Shown piece by piece: positions 1 through 8,082 of a DNA stretch of 64,000 nucleotides. Numbering within the stretch: the first letter of the stretch is position 1; the number at the start of each line of letters is the position of its first letter. The translations under genes and the position numbers were made by a program. The notes beneath the pieces were generated by a model, which was not told the origin of the DNA, ran no database searches, and saw nothing but the letters and a program-made list of their open reading frames with translations. This DNA is from Domibacillus sp. DTU_2020_1001157_1_SI_ALB_TIR_016 (lineage in GTDB: Bacteria > Bacillota > Bacilli > Bacillales > Domibacillaceae), in assembly GCF_032341995.1 (NCBI RefSeq), contig NZ_CP135438.1, positions 1,550,001 through 1,614,000 on the forward strand. The letters run 5' to 3'.

Positions 1-1
1 G

Positions 2-424
2 CTGGCTTTGCTAGCGATCATTATTTCCACCTATACCCCGTTTCACAGCGCAACCGGTTATGCGTCTATCATTATCGGTATCCTTCTTTTATTAGTAGTC
101 GGACGCGTCTTTTTAGACAATGCCGCTGGGGCGCTGGGCGTCGCGGATGTGAAAATGCAGGCCAAAATTGGCTCTAAAGTTTTCGCCCATCCGCAAGTAA
201 ACGATATTCAAGATTTGGATGTTATTAAAGAAGGAGACAGCCTTCATGTTGAGCTTACACTCGAAGTAGATCCAAAAATGACGATCGAGCAAGCAGATGA
301 CATCAAAGATGATATTGAAAAAAAAATCAAAGAGAGCGTTGCGAATGTTACGGATGTAGTTATCGAATTTGATGAAGATGATGGTATCAACACTTGGGAC
401 AAGATCAAAAATGTAAAAGAATAA
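2..424 (+). CDS. Cation diffusion facilitator (CDF) transporter, 3' part
   Basis: C-terminal part of a CDF-family metal/proton antiporter; the reading frame is open to the left edge, so the N-terminal transmembrane helices lie outside the window. Visible are the end of one helix, a complete hydrophobic helix (about residues 20-37 of the fragment) and then the cytoplasmic dimerisation domain of about 85 residues, rich in Asp/Glu and ending in an acidic stretch. In the family this domain binds the transported divalent cation (Zn, Co, Fe or Mn) and gates efflux at the cell membrane. Which metal is carried cannot be told from this part. A strong terminator follows 20 bases after the stop. The family call is fairly sure. 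Confidence 0.8.
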   Translation: MALLAIIISTYTPFHSATGYASIIIGILLLLVVGRVFLDNAAGALGVADVKMQAKIGSKVFAHPQVNDIQDLDVIKEGDSLHVELTLEVDPKMTIEQADDIKDDIEKKIKESVANVTDVVIEFDEDDGINTWDKIKNVKE

Positions 425-442
425 GCAGCCTATCAGGAAAAG

Positions 443-486
443 CTCTAAGCGAATAAAGATGATGTTCGCTTAGAGTTTTTTCTTTT
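443..486 (+). terminator. Rho-independent terminator of the CDF gene
   Basis: An 11-bp perfect stem (CTCTAAGCGAA with TTCGCTTAGAG) closes a loop of 11 bases and is followed at once by a T-rich tract on the plus strand. Confidence 0.9.
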
Positions 487-712
487 CCACCAAAATCAAA
501 AAGGGTTTTTTGTAAGTGTTGTAGAATTAAAGATTAAACAGATAGACAATAAAAGCGGGATATAAAGATGAAAGCTGAAACAGCTTCTTCTTTTGAAGTA
601 TTCAATTAAAACCGCCAATAAGGCTTAAAATCGTTAGGTACAAAAAGCGCTTTATTGTCCCTTCAAATGAATGATTATCACCTCATCAAATGAAAAGGCT
701 GGGAGAAAAATC

Positions 713-880
713 ATGGAAACCCTCGAAGTAACCTACAACGATTTACACTCTCAAATTGAAGAGCTTCGCTGTTTAATGATTGATGCTGCCACGTTACACG
801 GAATCAGCAGCCTGGATACACTAAGATACAGCGAGGAGCTGGATAAGCTGATTATGCAGGCACAGCTTCAAAATCCATAA
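713..880 (+). CDS. Spo0E-family aspartyl-phosphate phosphatase
   Basis: A 55-residue, two-helix protein of the Spo0E family. Members remove phosphate from Spo0A~P in the sporulation phosphorelay and so delay entry into sporulation. The family signature S-x-x-x-D is present near the C-terminus (SEELDKLI), preceded by the usual first helix (HSQIEELRCLM) and a short loop with a Gly-Ile-Ser-Ser turn. I chose the start at 713 because GGGAG lies 7 bases upstream; an in-frame ATG at 671 has no such site and would add a non-conserved leader. It stands alone between a terminator and a minus-strand gene. Its actual target (Spo0A or another response regulator) is not determined by sequence. Confidence 0.78.
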   Translation: METLEVTYNDLHSQIEELRCLMIDAATLHGISSLDTLRYSEELDKLIMQAQLQNP

Positions 881-1062
881 TGTCCTTTGCTTAGTTTTAC
901 TTCATTCAGAGAGAATCTTTAACTGTAATCATCTGTTTTCTGCCCCGTTTACCCTTTTTGCAATCCCATAGGCACAATTATAACCGCTATTTTAACTCTT
1001 CTTTTATCTTCTCTTAGTCAATGGTCCATGACAGGTACCGATTGACCGTATTCCTTCGGTTA

Positions 1063-1101
1063 GAAATAAAAAAAAGCCCCCGCCTTTGCAGCTTAGGGCT
1101 T
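1063..1101 (-). terminator. Terminator for the rpsN2 unit
   Basis: Read on the minus strand, AGCCC ... GGGCT closes a loop of about 16 bases and is followed by an uninterrupted run of T. It lies 20 bases beyond the stop of the 118-residue gene. Confidence 0.7.
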
Positions 1102-1121
1102 TCTGATAGACGGCAATCGCT

Positions 1122-1478
1122 TTATATCATGAACAAATAAAGAGCCGTTCTATGGTTCGCTTCTTCTTTTTTTCGCCGGATGGCACACGTGCAGTTCAGC
1201 CATTTCGCTTTGCTTAATCTTGTGTGCAGCTGGTCATCCAGTTCCTCCTCAATTTCTCTCATTCTTTTTAATATTTCACCATATGAACAGTCAAAATGAG
1301 CTGCGGCCTTTTTGTGCGGAGCATGCTCTATTAAAAGAGATATAAAATGCTCCGAAGTTGCCGCCCGCTGTGCAAGCGTGTCCTCCATCTTTACAATATA
1401 CTCGTACAGCTCTCTCTTTTCTTCCGGCAGGGATCTAACAAGTCCTTTCAGCAGCATGCCAGCCAGTGATTCGTTCAT
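1122..1478 (-). CDS. Conserved-looking hypothetical protein in the Zur-controlled rpsN unit
   Basis: A 118-residue, charged, mostly helical protein that I do not recognise. Residues about 45-90 (H-A-P-H-K-K-A-A-A-H-F then S-Y-G-E-I-L-K-R-M-R-E-I-E-E-E-L) resemble a helix-turn-helix in which a second helix could read DNA, followed by a coiled-coil-like acidic helix. There is an isolated C-T-C near the C-terminus but no full zinc motif and no membrane segment. It begins only 4 bases after the stop of rpsN2 and has no promoter of its own, so it should be made with that ribosomal protein under zinc starvation. Role unknown; a regulatory or ribosome-associated function is only a guess. Confidence 0.6.
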   Translation of the reverse strand: MNESLAGMLLKGLVRSLPEEKRELYEYIVKMEDTLAQRAATSEHFISLLIEHAPHKKAAAHFDCSYGEILKRMREIEEELDDQLHTRLSKAKWLNCTCAIRRKKEEANHRTALYLFMI

Positions 1479-1482
1479 CGGC

Positions 1483-1752
1483 TTACCAGCTGGCCTTTTT
1501 CACGCCTGGGATCTGGCCTTTATGGGCATATTCCCGAAATGCAATACGTGACATTTTAAATTTCCGCAAGTATCCACGCGGACGCCCTGTTACTTCACAT
1601 CTGCTTTTCAGCCGTGTCGGAGAAGAATCTCTTGGCAGTTTGCGAAGTGCTTCGTAGTCACCTTTTTCTTTTAGCTCCCGGCGCAGCTCCGCATATTTTG
1701 CGACCATTTCCTGTCTTTTTTTCTCTTTTATCACTTTTGATTTTTTAGCCAT
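1483..1752 (-). CDS. rpsN: Zinc-independent 30S ribosomal protein S14
   Basis: An 89-residue S14 of the long, cysteine-poor (C-minus) type. The conserved core ([15 protein letters not shown], then [21 protein letters not shown]) is intact, while the two CxxC pairs of the zinc-binding S14 are missing. In Bacillus this paralogue (YhzA type) replaces the zinc-containing S14 during zinc starvation, sparing zinc. A Zur box sits 23 bases upstream of the start, which fits that role. The start ATG is followed by the typical M-A-K-K-S-K. It is the first gene of a two-gene unit with the 118-residue protein. Confidence 0.95.
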   Translation of the reverse strand: MAKKSKVIKEKKRQEMVAKYAELRRELKEKGDYEALRKLPRDSSPTRLKSRCEVTGRPRGYLRKFKMSRIAFREYAHKGQIPGVKKASW

Positions 1753-1774
1753 TTCTTATCACTCCACTCTAGTA

Positions 1775-1789
1775 TCGTAATCATTACGT
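1775..1789 (-). promoter_or_regulatory. Zur box upstream of rpsN
   Basis: TCGTAATCATTACGT matches the B. subtilis Zur consensus TCGTAATnATTACGA at all but the last position; it lies 23 bases ahead of the rpsN start. Confidence 0.9.
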
Positions 1790-1841
1790 TTTAAATTTCA
1801 AATGACATCCTTGTTCCTAAACGCACTTAAAGCTTTCCGCA

Positions 1842-3023
1842 TTAATTAACTGAAAAAGCTGGAATGGGATCCCGGAATTGAGTCCAGTCCATCGTTGCCT
1901 CTTCTTCAGAAAGCAGGCAGGAGTCCAGAGAAGTTATGACTTCCTCTTCCTGCATATCCATTCCTATGAAAACCAGTTCAATCATGCGGTCCCCATATAC
2001 GGGATCCCAATTCTGAAGCAATTCAGGTTCTTCATTCAAAAGGGCTTGTTTTTCGGATTCTGGATACGCATCCACCCACTTTCCAGCTCCTTGAATCATA
2101 ATAGAGGGCCCTGCCTGCGATAATAAACCGGTTGTGTCATTCCGGCTGGCAAGCCAGAAAAATCCTTTCGCCCGTATAATATTTTCCGGCCAGCTTTCGA
2201 GCCAGCTCATAAAACGTTCTGGGTGAAAAGGGCGGCGCCGCCGGTAAACGAATGAAGAAATACCAAGACTTTCTGTTTCTGGTGTGTGCTCTTCATTTAA
2301 CTCTTTTATCCAGCCGGCTGCCTGGCTCATCTGGTCAAAGTCAAAACGCTCTGTATGTAAAACCGCCGTTAGTGGAACCTTGCTAAAAGCCGTTTTGATA
2401 ATCTGGGCTTCGGGATTTAGCTTTGTCAGTATCGCTTCTAATTCTTCCACGCTTTGTTTATTCAGCAAATCGGTTTTATTTAATAAGATCACATTAGCGA
2501 ATTCAATTTGATCAATCAACAGATCAACTACCTCCCGGGTATCAGTTTCATCTGTTCCCTGACTGCGATCTACGAGTGTTTCTCCTGATGAAAAATCCTG
2601 CCAAAAACGGTTGCCGTCTACAACGGTGACCAGCGTATCCAAATGGGTTTTTTGCGTTAAATCAATCCCCAATTCTTCATCGATGTATGTAAATGTCTGT
2701 GCAACTGGCACTGGCTCGCTGATGCCTGATGACTCGATTACAATATAATCAATATCGCCCTGTTCTACGAGCCTTTCTACTTCCTTCATTAAGTCGTCGC
2801 GCAGCGTGCAGCAAATACAGCCATTTTGCATTTCAACCAGTTTTTCCTCTGTCCGTGTAAACCCGCCATGCTTTAAAAGTGCTGCATCGATGTTTATTTC
2901 ACTCATGTCATTTACAATAACCGCTATCCTTAAGCCTTCACGATTTTGCAGGATATGATTGAGCAGTGTGGTTTTCCCTGATCCTAAATAGCCGCTTAAA
3001 ACAGTAACAGGAACTTTCTTCAT
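1842..3023 (-). CDS. COG0523-family GTPase / zinc metallochaperone (YciC/ZigA-like)
   Basis: A 393-residue CobW/COG0523 protein. It has a P-loop at residues 11-19 (GYLGSGKTT), the family's metal-binding C-x-C-C at 69-72 (CICC), the N-K-T-D guanine motif in the middle and a CobW C-terminal domain. Members named YciC, ZigA or ZagA hydrolyse GTP and hand zinc to client enzymes when zinc is scarce. I set the start at 3023, where GGGGG lies 8 bases upstream; a longer frame to 3050 would begin inside the Zur box and has no ribosome-binding site. The Zur box directly upstream supports a zinc rather than nickel or cobalamin role. No His-rich tail is seen. Confidence 0.9.
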   Translation of the reverse strand: MKKVPVTVLSGYLGSGKTTLLNHILQNREGLRIAVIVNDMSEINIDAALLKHGGFTRTEEKLVEMQNGCICCTLRDDLMKEVERLVEQGDIDYIVIESSGISEPVPVAQTFTYIDEELGIDLTQKTHLDTLVTVVDGNRFWQDFSSGETLVDRSQGTDETDTREVVDLLIDQIEFANVILLNKTDLLNKQSVEELEAILTKLNPEAQIIKTAFSKVPLTAVLHTERFDFDQMSQAAGWIKELNEEHTPETESLGISSFVYRRRRPFHPERFMSWLESWPENIIRAKGFFWLASRNDTTGLLSQAGPSIMIQGAGKWVDAYPESEKQALLNEEPELLQNWDPVYGDRMIELVFIGMDMQEEEVITSLDSCLLSEEEATMDWTQFRDPIPAFSVN

Positions 3024-3040
3024 GTGAATCCCCCTAAAAA

Positions 3041-3055
3041 TAGTAATCATTACGA
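3041..3055 (-). promoter_or_regulatory. Zur box upstream of the COG0523 gene
   Basis: TAGTAATCATTACGA differs at one position from the Zur consensus TCGTAATnATTACGA and is flanked by A/T triplets as in known boxes. It lies 18 bases from the start codon. Confidence 0.88.
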
Positions 3056-3090
3056 TTTAAAATATAAACATCTTTCTCATGCTTTAGTGA

Positions 3091-4266
3091 TTATAAGCTT
3101 TGTACAATTCGTTCTGCTGCCTGGCGCGCACCTGAAATGTTTCTTGCAATTGGTCCTATTTCTAATTCCGCCAAAGCGCCGATCACATATAACCCCGGCC
3201 CCCATTGAAGAGAAGAAGAAACAATCGGATAGCCGCAAGCAGCACACGAGAGGTTCAGCTTTTTAATGACCGGCTCCAGCCAATGTTTTTCGGGCAGAGA
3301 TGGGTCAAATCCTGTGGCTAAAAGAACTGTTCCTGTTTGATGAATAACACGGCCCTGTTCATTTTCAAGGATAACCTCCCCCTTTTTCATCGAAGCTCTA
3401 TAAACTTCTCCATCCACTGCCATCAACTTCTCATCACGGATAGAACGCCGCATCTTCATATACAAATCGCGGGGCAGCGAACCTTTCTGGCGGGCTTGCT
3501 TAATTTGTTCTCTCCGTTTTCGATAACACGCCGTTTTCCGAAATGACATTTGATTTTTAGGACCAAGCCAGGCTGGATCACTGTCAAAATCATGCAGGCG
3601 AAACGAATGTCGTTTAAGCAATATCACCTCGCCAGGAAACATGGAAGATAATTTTAATGCCAAATGAACAGATGTAATCCCCCCTCCGATTATGGTAAAA
3701 GGGCGTTTCATTTGCTCAAACGTCGGAAGAGTAGAATTAAAAATATGATAAACAGGCACATCCGGCTGTTTTTTCACTTCTTTTGCCCAGTCAGGCCAGG
3801 CGAGCTGTTCGCTGACACCAACAGCCAGCACAATATTTTCTCCAGCAAGTTTCCTGCCATCCTGCAGTTCAAGCTGCCAGTAGTTTTGAAATCGCTCCAG
3901 CTTTTGAACGCGGCCTTGAATCCAGCTCTCTTTCAGCTCTGTGTCTTGAATAAGATGGCTGCAATGCTCATTAAACAAGGAAAGAGCCGGCCGCTTAAAT
4001 CTTCCATAAAAAGCGGTGGACTCATTCATTACGCTGCTTTTTGCAAACGACTGCAGACTGAATGGGTGCACGTCAAGATGATGAACAACCGGCGAGCGCA
4101 AATATGGCATTGAAATAAGCTCAGTACACCGTTTCCAGTTTTGAAGCGGTTTTTGATGTGGATCAACAATGGCCAATTCCCTGATAGAGGCCTTGTTTTC
4201 CTTTAGCAGGAAAGAAGCCATCGTTACACCTTGAATGCCTCCCCCTACGATAATCCACTTAAACAT
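3091..4266 (-). CDS. Zur-controlled FAD-dependent oxidoreductase (SidA/PvdA-like fold)
   Basis: A 391-residue flavoprotein. An FAD-binding Rossmann motif opens the protein (IVGGGIQGV), a second dinucleotide motif lies mid-protein (IIGGGITSVHLA) and an ATGFD motif occurs near residue 320. This order is that of flavin monooxygenases and lysine/ornithine N-hydroxylases, though it is shorter than typical siderophore enzymes. No siderophore or metallophore synthase is adjacent. The Zur box 20 bases upstream places it in the zinc-starvation response; the substrate is unknown. An S-C-A-A-C-G motif near the C-terminus could bind metal. The stop lies 68 bases from the start of the COG0523 gene, but each has its own Zur box. 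Confidence 0.8.
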   Translation of the reverse strand: MFKWIIVGGGIQGVTMASFLLKENKASIRELAIVDPHQKPLQNWKRCTELISMPYLRSPVVHHLDVHPFSLQSFAKSSVMNESTAFYGRFKRPALSLFNEHCSHLIQDTELKESWIQGRVQKLERFQNYWQLELQDGRKLAGENIVLAVGVSEQLAWPDWAKEVKKQPDVPVYHIFNSTLPTFEQMKRPFTIIGGGITSVHLALKLSSMFPGEVILLKRHSFRLHDFDSDPAWLGPKNQMSFRKTACYRKRREQIKQARQKGSLPRDLYMKMRRSIRDEKLMAVDGEVYRASMKKGEVILENEQGRVIHQTGTVLLATGFDPSLPEKHWLEPVIKKLNLSCAACGYPIVSSSLQWGPGLYVIGALAELEIGPIARNISGARQAAERIVQSL

Positions 4267-4285
4267 ACTTCTCCTCCTTCTTAAA

Positions 4286-4300
4286 TCGAAATCATTACGA
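4286..4300 (-). promoter_or_regulatory. Zur box upstream of the FAD oxidoreductase
   Basis: TCGAAATCATTACGA carries one mismatch to the Zur consensus TCGTAATnATTACGA, flanked by AAA and TTT. Confidence 0.87.
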
Positions 4301-4586
4301 TTTATTTATCATACATCAATCCTTTCTTCCAATCAACTGCCAAAGCTTTTTATATACATGTTTTTGATTTTGATGTATAACTACTACTTCCATTCATTTT
4401 CTTTGTTTTTGTACCTTTTTTCGTATAAAAAAAGCAGAAAAATGCACATTAAGGACAGAAATTTGAATCATTCTTTCCTTTTATTATTTTGTCTCCAACA
4501 TAATTTTAATATAATTTTAAGTAATATAAACGAAGAGGCCTGTTTCCAGTTCCTTTTTTTCTTAATTTTAACGTGTCCTTAGAAAT

Positions 4587-4623
4587 TTAAACAGCTTCAC
4601 AATATTTAAACAGTATCTTTACA
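4587..4623 (+). promoter_or_regulatory. PhoP-box array upstream of alkaline phosphatase
   Basis: TTCACA (4596), TAAACA (4607) and TTTACA (4618) repeat with an exact 11-base period, preceded by a further TTAAACA at 4587. PhoP of Bacillus binds direct repeats of TT(A/C/T)ACA spaced about 11 bases. The array ends about 70 bases before the start codon, a suitable place for activation under phosphate limitation. Confidence 0.75.
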
Positions 4624-4691
4624 TTACTGTTTTATTTTCTTAATAAAACTTCTTTATTCTTAGTTGTATCAAGTTACTCGGAGGGATTACG

Positions 4692-6344
4692 TTGAAGAAG
4701 TTAAACAAAAAAGCTGCAGGAATTACATTGGCGGGAGCTGTCGCGCTTTCTTCGTTAGGGTTTTCTGCGGCTAAGGAAGATGTACAGGCGAAAAACCCGA
4801 AAAAAGAGCCAGTTAATGTCATTATGATGGTAATGGATGGGACAAGCTCCAGCACAACCACTCTTTCAAGATGGTACAAGGGCGGAAATCTGGCTATGGA
4901 TCAAATGCTCGCTGGTGGTGTTCGTACATACTCCGCTGAATCGGCGATTACAGACTCTGCACCGGCCGGAACTGCGCTTGCAACAGGTAACAAATCAAAT
5001 GATAAGTATGTGGGCATCCTGCCTTCAGTCGTCAATTCACCTGGCTTGGAGCCCATTAAACCGGAAGATGCTCAAAAGCCTGTAGCCAATGTGTTAGAAG
5101 GAGCTAAGCTGCAAGGAAAAGCAACAGGTATCATTGCTACTTCTGAAATTCAACATGCCACACCAGCAGGCTTCTCTGCTCACGCTACGCACCGCAACAA
5201 CTACGGTGATATCGCTGAACAGCAGGTGTATCAAGGCATTGATGTTGTATTAGGCGGAGGAAAAGAGTCTCTTGCTCCAGGAACTACGAAAAATGCCCGA
5301 ACGGATGGAGAAAACCTTTTAGATGTTTTGGACCAGAAAAAATATGACTTTGTCGAAAACCGCGATGAGCTTTTGGCTTCTGATTCCAACAAAATCTGGG
5401 GCAGCTTTGCCACAAGTGCTCTTGCTTATGACTTTGACCGCGAAAGTACTCAGCCAAGCCAGCCGACGTTAGCGGAAATGACAGGAAAAGCGATTAACAC
5501 GTTAAACAAAGACGAAGATGGATTCTTTCTGTTTGTAGAAGGAAGCAAGGTTGACTGGGCAGCTCATGCCAACGATCCAATCGGGATGATTAGTGACACG
5601 CTTGCTTTTGACGACGCCGTAAAAGAAGCGGTTGAGTTTGCGAAAAAAGATGGAAACACGATGGTTATTGCACTTACGGACCATGGAAACAGCGGTATTT
5701 CAATCGGGAACACAAATACAAATTCCTCCTATCCTTCAACGCCGGTTTCTTCTTACATTGACCCGTTGAAAAAAGCAAAGATGACTGTTGAAGGTGCTCT
5801 CAGCCAGTTGAAAGAAGATAAATCGAATTTGAAGGAAGTAGCCGCTCTTTACGGCCTTGAAGACCTGACGGATGAAGAACTAAAAACTCTTACTGCTTCT
5901 AAAAACATTGGTTCCGATATGTCAAAAATGCTGGCTAAACGTGCAAATCTCGGCTTTACAACCGGCGGCCATACAGGTGAGGATGTTTTCTTGTACTCAT
6001 ACGGTCCATCAAGACCAACTGGGTTAGTTGAAAACACAGATATCGCGAAAAAGATGGCAGAAGTCATGAACTTCGATCTTGGTAAGGTGTCCGATAAGCT
6101 GTACACGAATGCCGAGAAAGCTTTAGCGAAAAAAGGCTATACATCCCGCATTGATGTAACAAATCCAAACAATCCTGTTTTAGTAGCGAAAAAAGGCGAT
6201 AAAACCGTCGAATTCCCGGTGAACAAAAATATTGTCATTCAAAAATCAGGAAAATCAACGGAACAAAAAGAAGTGAACGCTGTTACAGTGTACAATGGAA
6301 AAGAATTCTATATTTCCGAACAAGCGTTGAAATTAGTAAAATAA
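4692..6344 (+). CDS. Secreted alkaline phosphatase (PhoA family)
   Basis: A 550-residue phosphomonoesterase that frees inorganic phosphate outside the membrane. A Sec signal peptide spans about residues 1-33. Catalytic and metal ligands are visible: MVMDG (Asp49), T-D-S-A with nucleophile Ser89, the VEGS...DWAAHAND motif (Glu, Asp, His), TDHG, and GGHTGED late in the protein. Beyond the catalytic domain is a C-terminal segment of about 80 residues rich in Lys and Asn, possibly a wall-contact region. It starts with TTG, preceded by GGAGGG. The PhoP-box array upstream and the terminator after it make it a single-gene phosphate-starvation unit. Residues 350-390 hold a long insert relative to E. 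coli PhoA. Confidence 0.93.
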   Translation: MKKLNKKAAGITLAGAVALSSLGFSAAKEDVQAKNPKKEPVNVIMMVMDGTSSSTTTLSRWYKGGNLAMDQMLAGGVRTYSAESAITDSAPAGTALATGNKSNDKYVGILPSVVNSPGLEPIKPEDAQKPVANVLEGAKLQGKATGIIATSEIQHATPAGFSAHATHRNNYGDIAEQQVYQGIDVVLGGGKESLAPGTTKNARTDGENLLDVLDQKKYDFVENRDELLASDSNKIWGSFATSALAYDFDRESTQPSQPTLAEMTGKAINTLNKDEDGFFLFVEGSKVDWAAHANDPIGMISDTLAFDDAVKEAVEFAKKDGNTMVIALTDHGNSGISIGNTNTNSSYPSTPVSSYIDPLKKAKMTVEGALSQLKEDKSNLKEVAALYGLEDLTDEELKTLTASKNIGSDMSKMLAKRANLGFTTGGHTGEDVFLYSYGPSRPTGLVENTDIAKKMAEVMNFDLGKVSDKLYTNAEKALAKKGYTSRIDVTNPNNPVLVAKKGDKTVEFPVNKNIVIQKSGKSTEQKEVNAVTVYNGKEFYISEQALKLVK

Positions 6345-6365
6345 ACATTTTCATTTCGCGACTTT

Positions 6366-6396
6366 AAAAAGCCGGGGCATAGCCCCGGCTTTTTAT
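6366..6396. terminator. Bidirectional terminator
   Basis: AAAAAGCCGGGGC pairs with GCCCCGGCTTTTT over a 3-base loop, with T runs in both directions, so it can serve the phosphatase gene and the convergent dehydrogenase gene. Confidence 0.92.
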
Positions 6397-6430
6397 ATAG
6401 GTGATGGCAGTCAACAGGATAATTTTTTCT

Positions 6431-7303
6431 TCATTCACCTGCTTCTTTTAACACTTTAATCAGAGCCGCCCAGTCCAAGTCTTCCCAGCCCTTTTCAATC
6501 CCCTTCGCATAATGCTGCTTAATCAGCTCTGCACCTGGAAGCGGCGCCTTTACTTTCTGGGCTGCATCCAGCATGAGATTCACATCTTTTAAACCGAGCT
6601 TCATTTTGAAGCCAGCCGGCTCAAATTGGTTTTCCGCCATTATGCTTCCATAGTTTTTGTATACTGGTGAAGCAAAGAGAGCATTCGCTACTTCTAAAAA
6701 CGATGTTGATTCAATTCCATACTTATTCACCATCGTCAACACTTCTGACAGCGCTTCAAGCATGGACACAATTAAAAAGTTATTCCCCAGCTTTACTACA
6801 TTCGCTAAATAAGCTTTTTCGCCGATCACAAAAAGATCCTGCCCAATGCATTCTAATAGTGGCATCACCCTGTTTTGCGCTTCTTCCGGCCCGGCAATCA
6901 TAAGCCGCAGTGCAGCAGCTGCTGCCGCATCGGGACGGCCTAAAACAGGTGAAGAAATGAAATGCTGGCCGCGTTTTGCGTGTTCCTTTGAAAGCTTCTC
7001 TGCTAATTCTACACTGAGCGTGCTGATGGATACATGGACGCCTCCTTCTTCAAGTCCCGCGAGGATCCCTTCTTCTCCAAAGGTTACCTCTTCTGCAGCT
7101 GAATCATCCGAAAGGACGGTGAAAACAATACCCGTCTCCCGTGCAGCTTCTGCCGGAGACGAAGCAATTCTTGCTCCTTTCGCAGCTATCTCTTCTGCTT
7201 TGCTTTTTGTTCGATTATAAACCGTTAGTTTATAACCGCTTTTTAATAGATTTTCTGCTATTGGCATCCCCATATTCCCTAGCCCGATTAATGAAACTTT
7301 CAT
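6431..7303 (-). CDS. NAD(P)-dependent beta-hydroxyacid dehydrogenase family protein
   Basis: A 290-residue member of the 3-hydroxyisobutyrate / 6-phosphogluconate dehydrogenase superfamily. The Rossmann motif GLGNMGMPIA lies at the N-terminus, followed by N-R-T (NADP-type) and a conserved helix with G-N-N-F mid-protein (V-V-K-L-G-N-N, holding the catalytic Lys). The SPVLGRP segment fits the substrate loop of the glyoxylate/succinic semialdehyde reductase-like group. The start at 7303 has GGAGG 7 bases upstream; an ATG 33 bases earlier lies within the operator. The gene is 53 bases from the stop of the TetR gene and carries its own copy of the operator, so it is a likely target of that regulator. 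Substrate unknown. Confidence 0.85.
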   Translation of the reverse strand: MKVSLIGLGNMGMPIAENLLKSGYKLTVYNRTKSKAEEIAAKGARIASSPAEAARETGIVFTVLSDDSAAEEVTFGEEGILAGLEEGGVHVSISTLSVELAEKLSKEHAKRGQHFISSPVLGRPDAAAAAALRLMIAGPEEAQNRVMPLLECIGQDLFVIGEKAYLANVVKLGNNFLIVSMLEALSEVLTMVNKYGIESTSFLEVANALFASPVYKNYGSIMAENQFEPAGFKMKLGLKDVNLMLDAAQKVKAPLPGAELIKQHYAKGIEKGWEDLDWAALIKVLKEAGE

Positions 7304-7320
7304 CGTTTTTCCTCCAACTT

Positions 7321-7344
7321 TTTCCGGAACGTTCATTCCAGAAA
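7321..7344. promoter_or_regulatory. Candidate TetR operator ahead of the dehydrogenase
   Basis: A 24-base imperfect palindrome beginning TTTCCGGAA and ending TCCAGAAA. A near-identical 24-base copy lies at 7963-7986 upstream of the TetR gene. Confidence 0.72.
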
Positions 7345-7356
7345 AATTAAATTTTT

Positions 7357-7932
7357 TTAGAGTGAATCGATTACCTTATCGACCATCGCATAAACAAGCT
7401 GTTTTTCTTTTGTTACTTTAGAAAGCAAATTGATGCTGTGGTTAAGGTTTAAAAGCAAATATGCCGCAACGCGTAAGTCTGTTGTTTGGTCAATTTCACC
7501 AGAACGCTGCCCTTTTTTTAACACCTTATAAAACAGTTCCTCCAAGTCTTCCACACTCTCTTGCACAACCTGAATAATGGCTGTATCAGCAGTTCCCGCC
7601 CGGACCGCTTCATTTGTAATGAGACAGCCGCCTGGGAAATCCTTATCATAAGCAGCGTCAATATGAGAGCTAAAAAACTGCCGGATCCCTTCCTTTACCG
7701 TCGATGCTCCCAAAAGAAGTTCCCGCTTGTTCCGCCTTACTTTTTTGTAGTGGTCAATTGCCTCTAAATAAAGGCTCTTTTTATCCGTAAAACTTTCATA
7801 CAAACTCGAACGGCTGATTCCCATGGACTGAATCAAATCAGGAATACTAGCGGACTCATACCCTTTTTCCCAAAACACAAGCATTGCTTGATGTAAAACG
7901 AGTTCCCTATCAAATTCTTTTGTTCTTCCCAT
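7357..7932 (-). CDS. TetR/AcrR family transcriptional repressor
   Basis: A 191-residue regulator. The N-terminal helix-turn-helix is typical (A-M-L-V-F-W-E-K-G-Y-E-S-A-S, then I-P-D-L-I-Q-S-M-G-I-S-R-S-S-L-Y-E-S-F), followed by an all-helical ligand domain containing a CLITNEA segment seen in the YxaF/LmrA-like and AcrR subgroup that sense quinones or drugs. It is transcribed in the same direction as the dehydrogenase downstream. Twin palindromes ahead of both genes suggest autoregulation plus control of the dehydrogenase. The inducer cannot be inferred. Confidence 0.9.
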   Translation of the reverse strand: MGRTKEFDRELVLHQAMLVFWEKGYESASIPDLIQSMGISRSSLYESFTDKKSLYLEAIDHYKKVRRNKRELLLGASTVKEGIRQFFSSHIDAAYDKDFPGGCLITNEAVRAGTADTAIIQVVQESVEDLEELFYKVLKKGQRSGEIDQTTDLRVAAYLLLNLNHSINLLSKVTKEKQLVYAMVDKVIDSL

Positions 7933-7962
7933 TTGCCCCCTCCTTTGTTCACTACCTTATCA

Positions 7963-7986
7963 TTTCCGGAATGATCGGTCCAGAAA
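7963..7986. promoter_or_regulatory. Candidate TetR operator ahead of the regulator gene
   Basis: A 24-base palindrome (TTTCCGGAATGA with TCGGTCCAGAAA), matching the copy at 7321-7344 at 19 of 24 bases and conserved mainly in the arms. Confidence 0.75.
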
Positions 7987-8082
7987 TGACTCGTTTATTT
8001 TTCAATGTTATTTAGCCTCTTTAACTGGCTCAGTCGACTCTTCGAAGCCGTTAACACCTTCCATCATTTTTTACGTTTTTAT

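Noticed and set aside
4235..4582. 115-codon plus-strand frame between the FAD enzyme and alkaline phosphatase
   Set aside because: It is a low-complexity AT-rich frame lying over the Zur box and upstream region, without ribosome-binding site.
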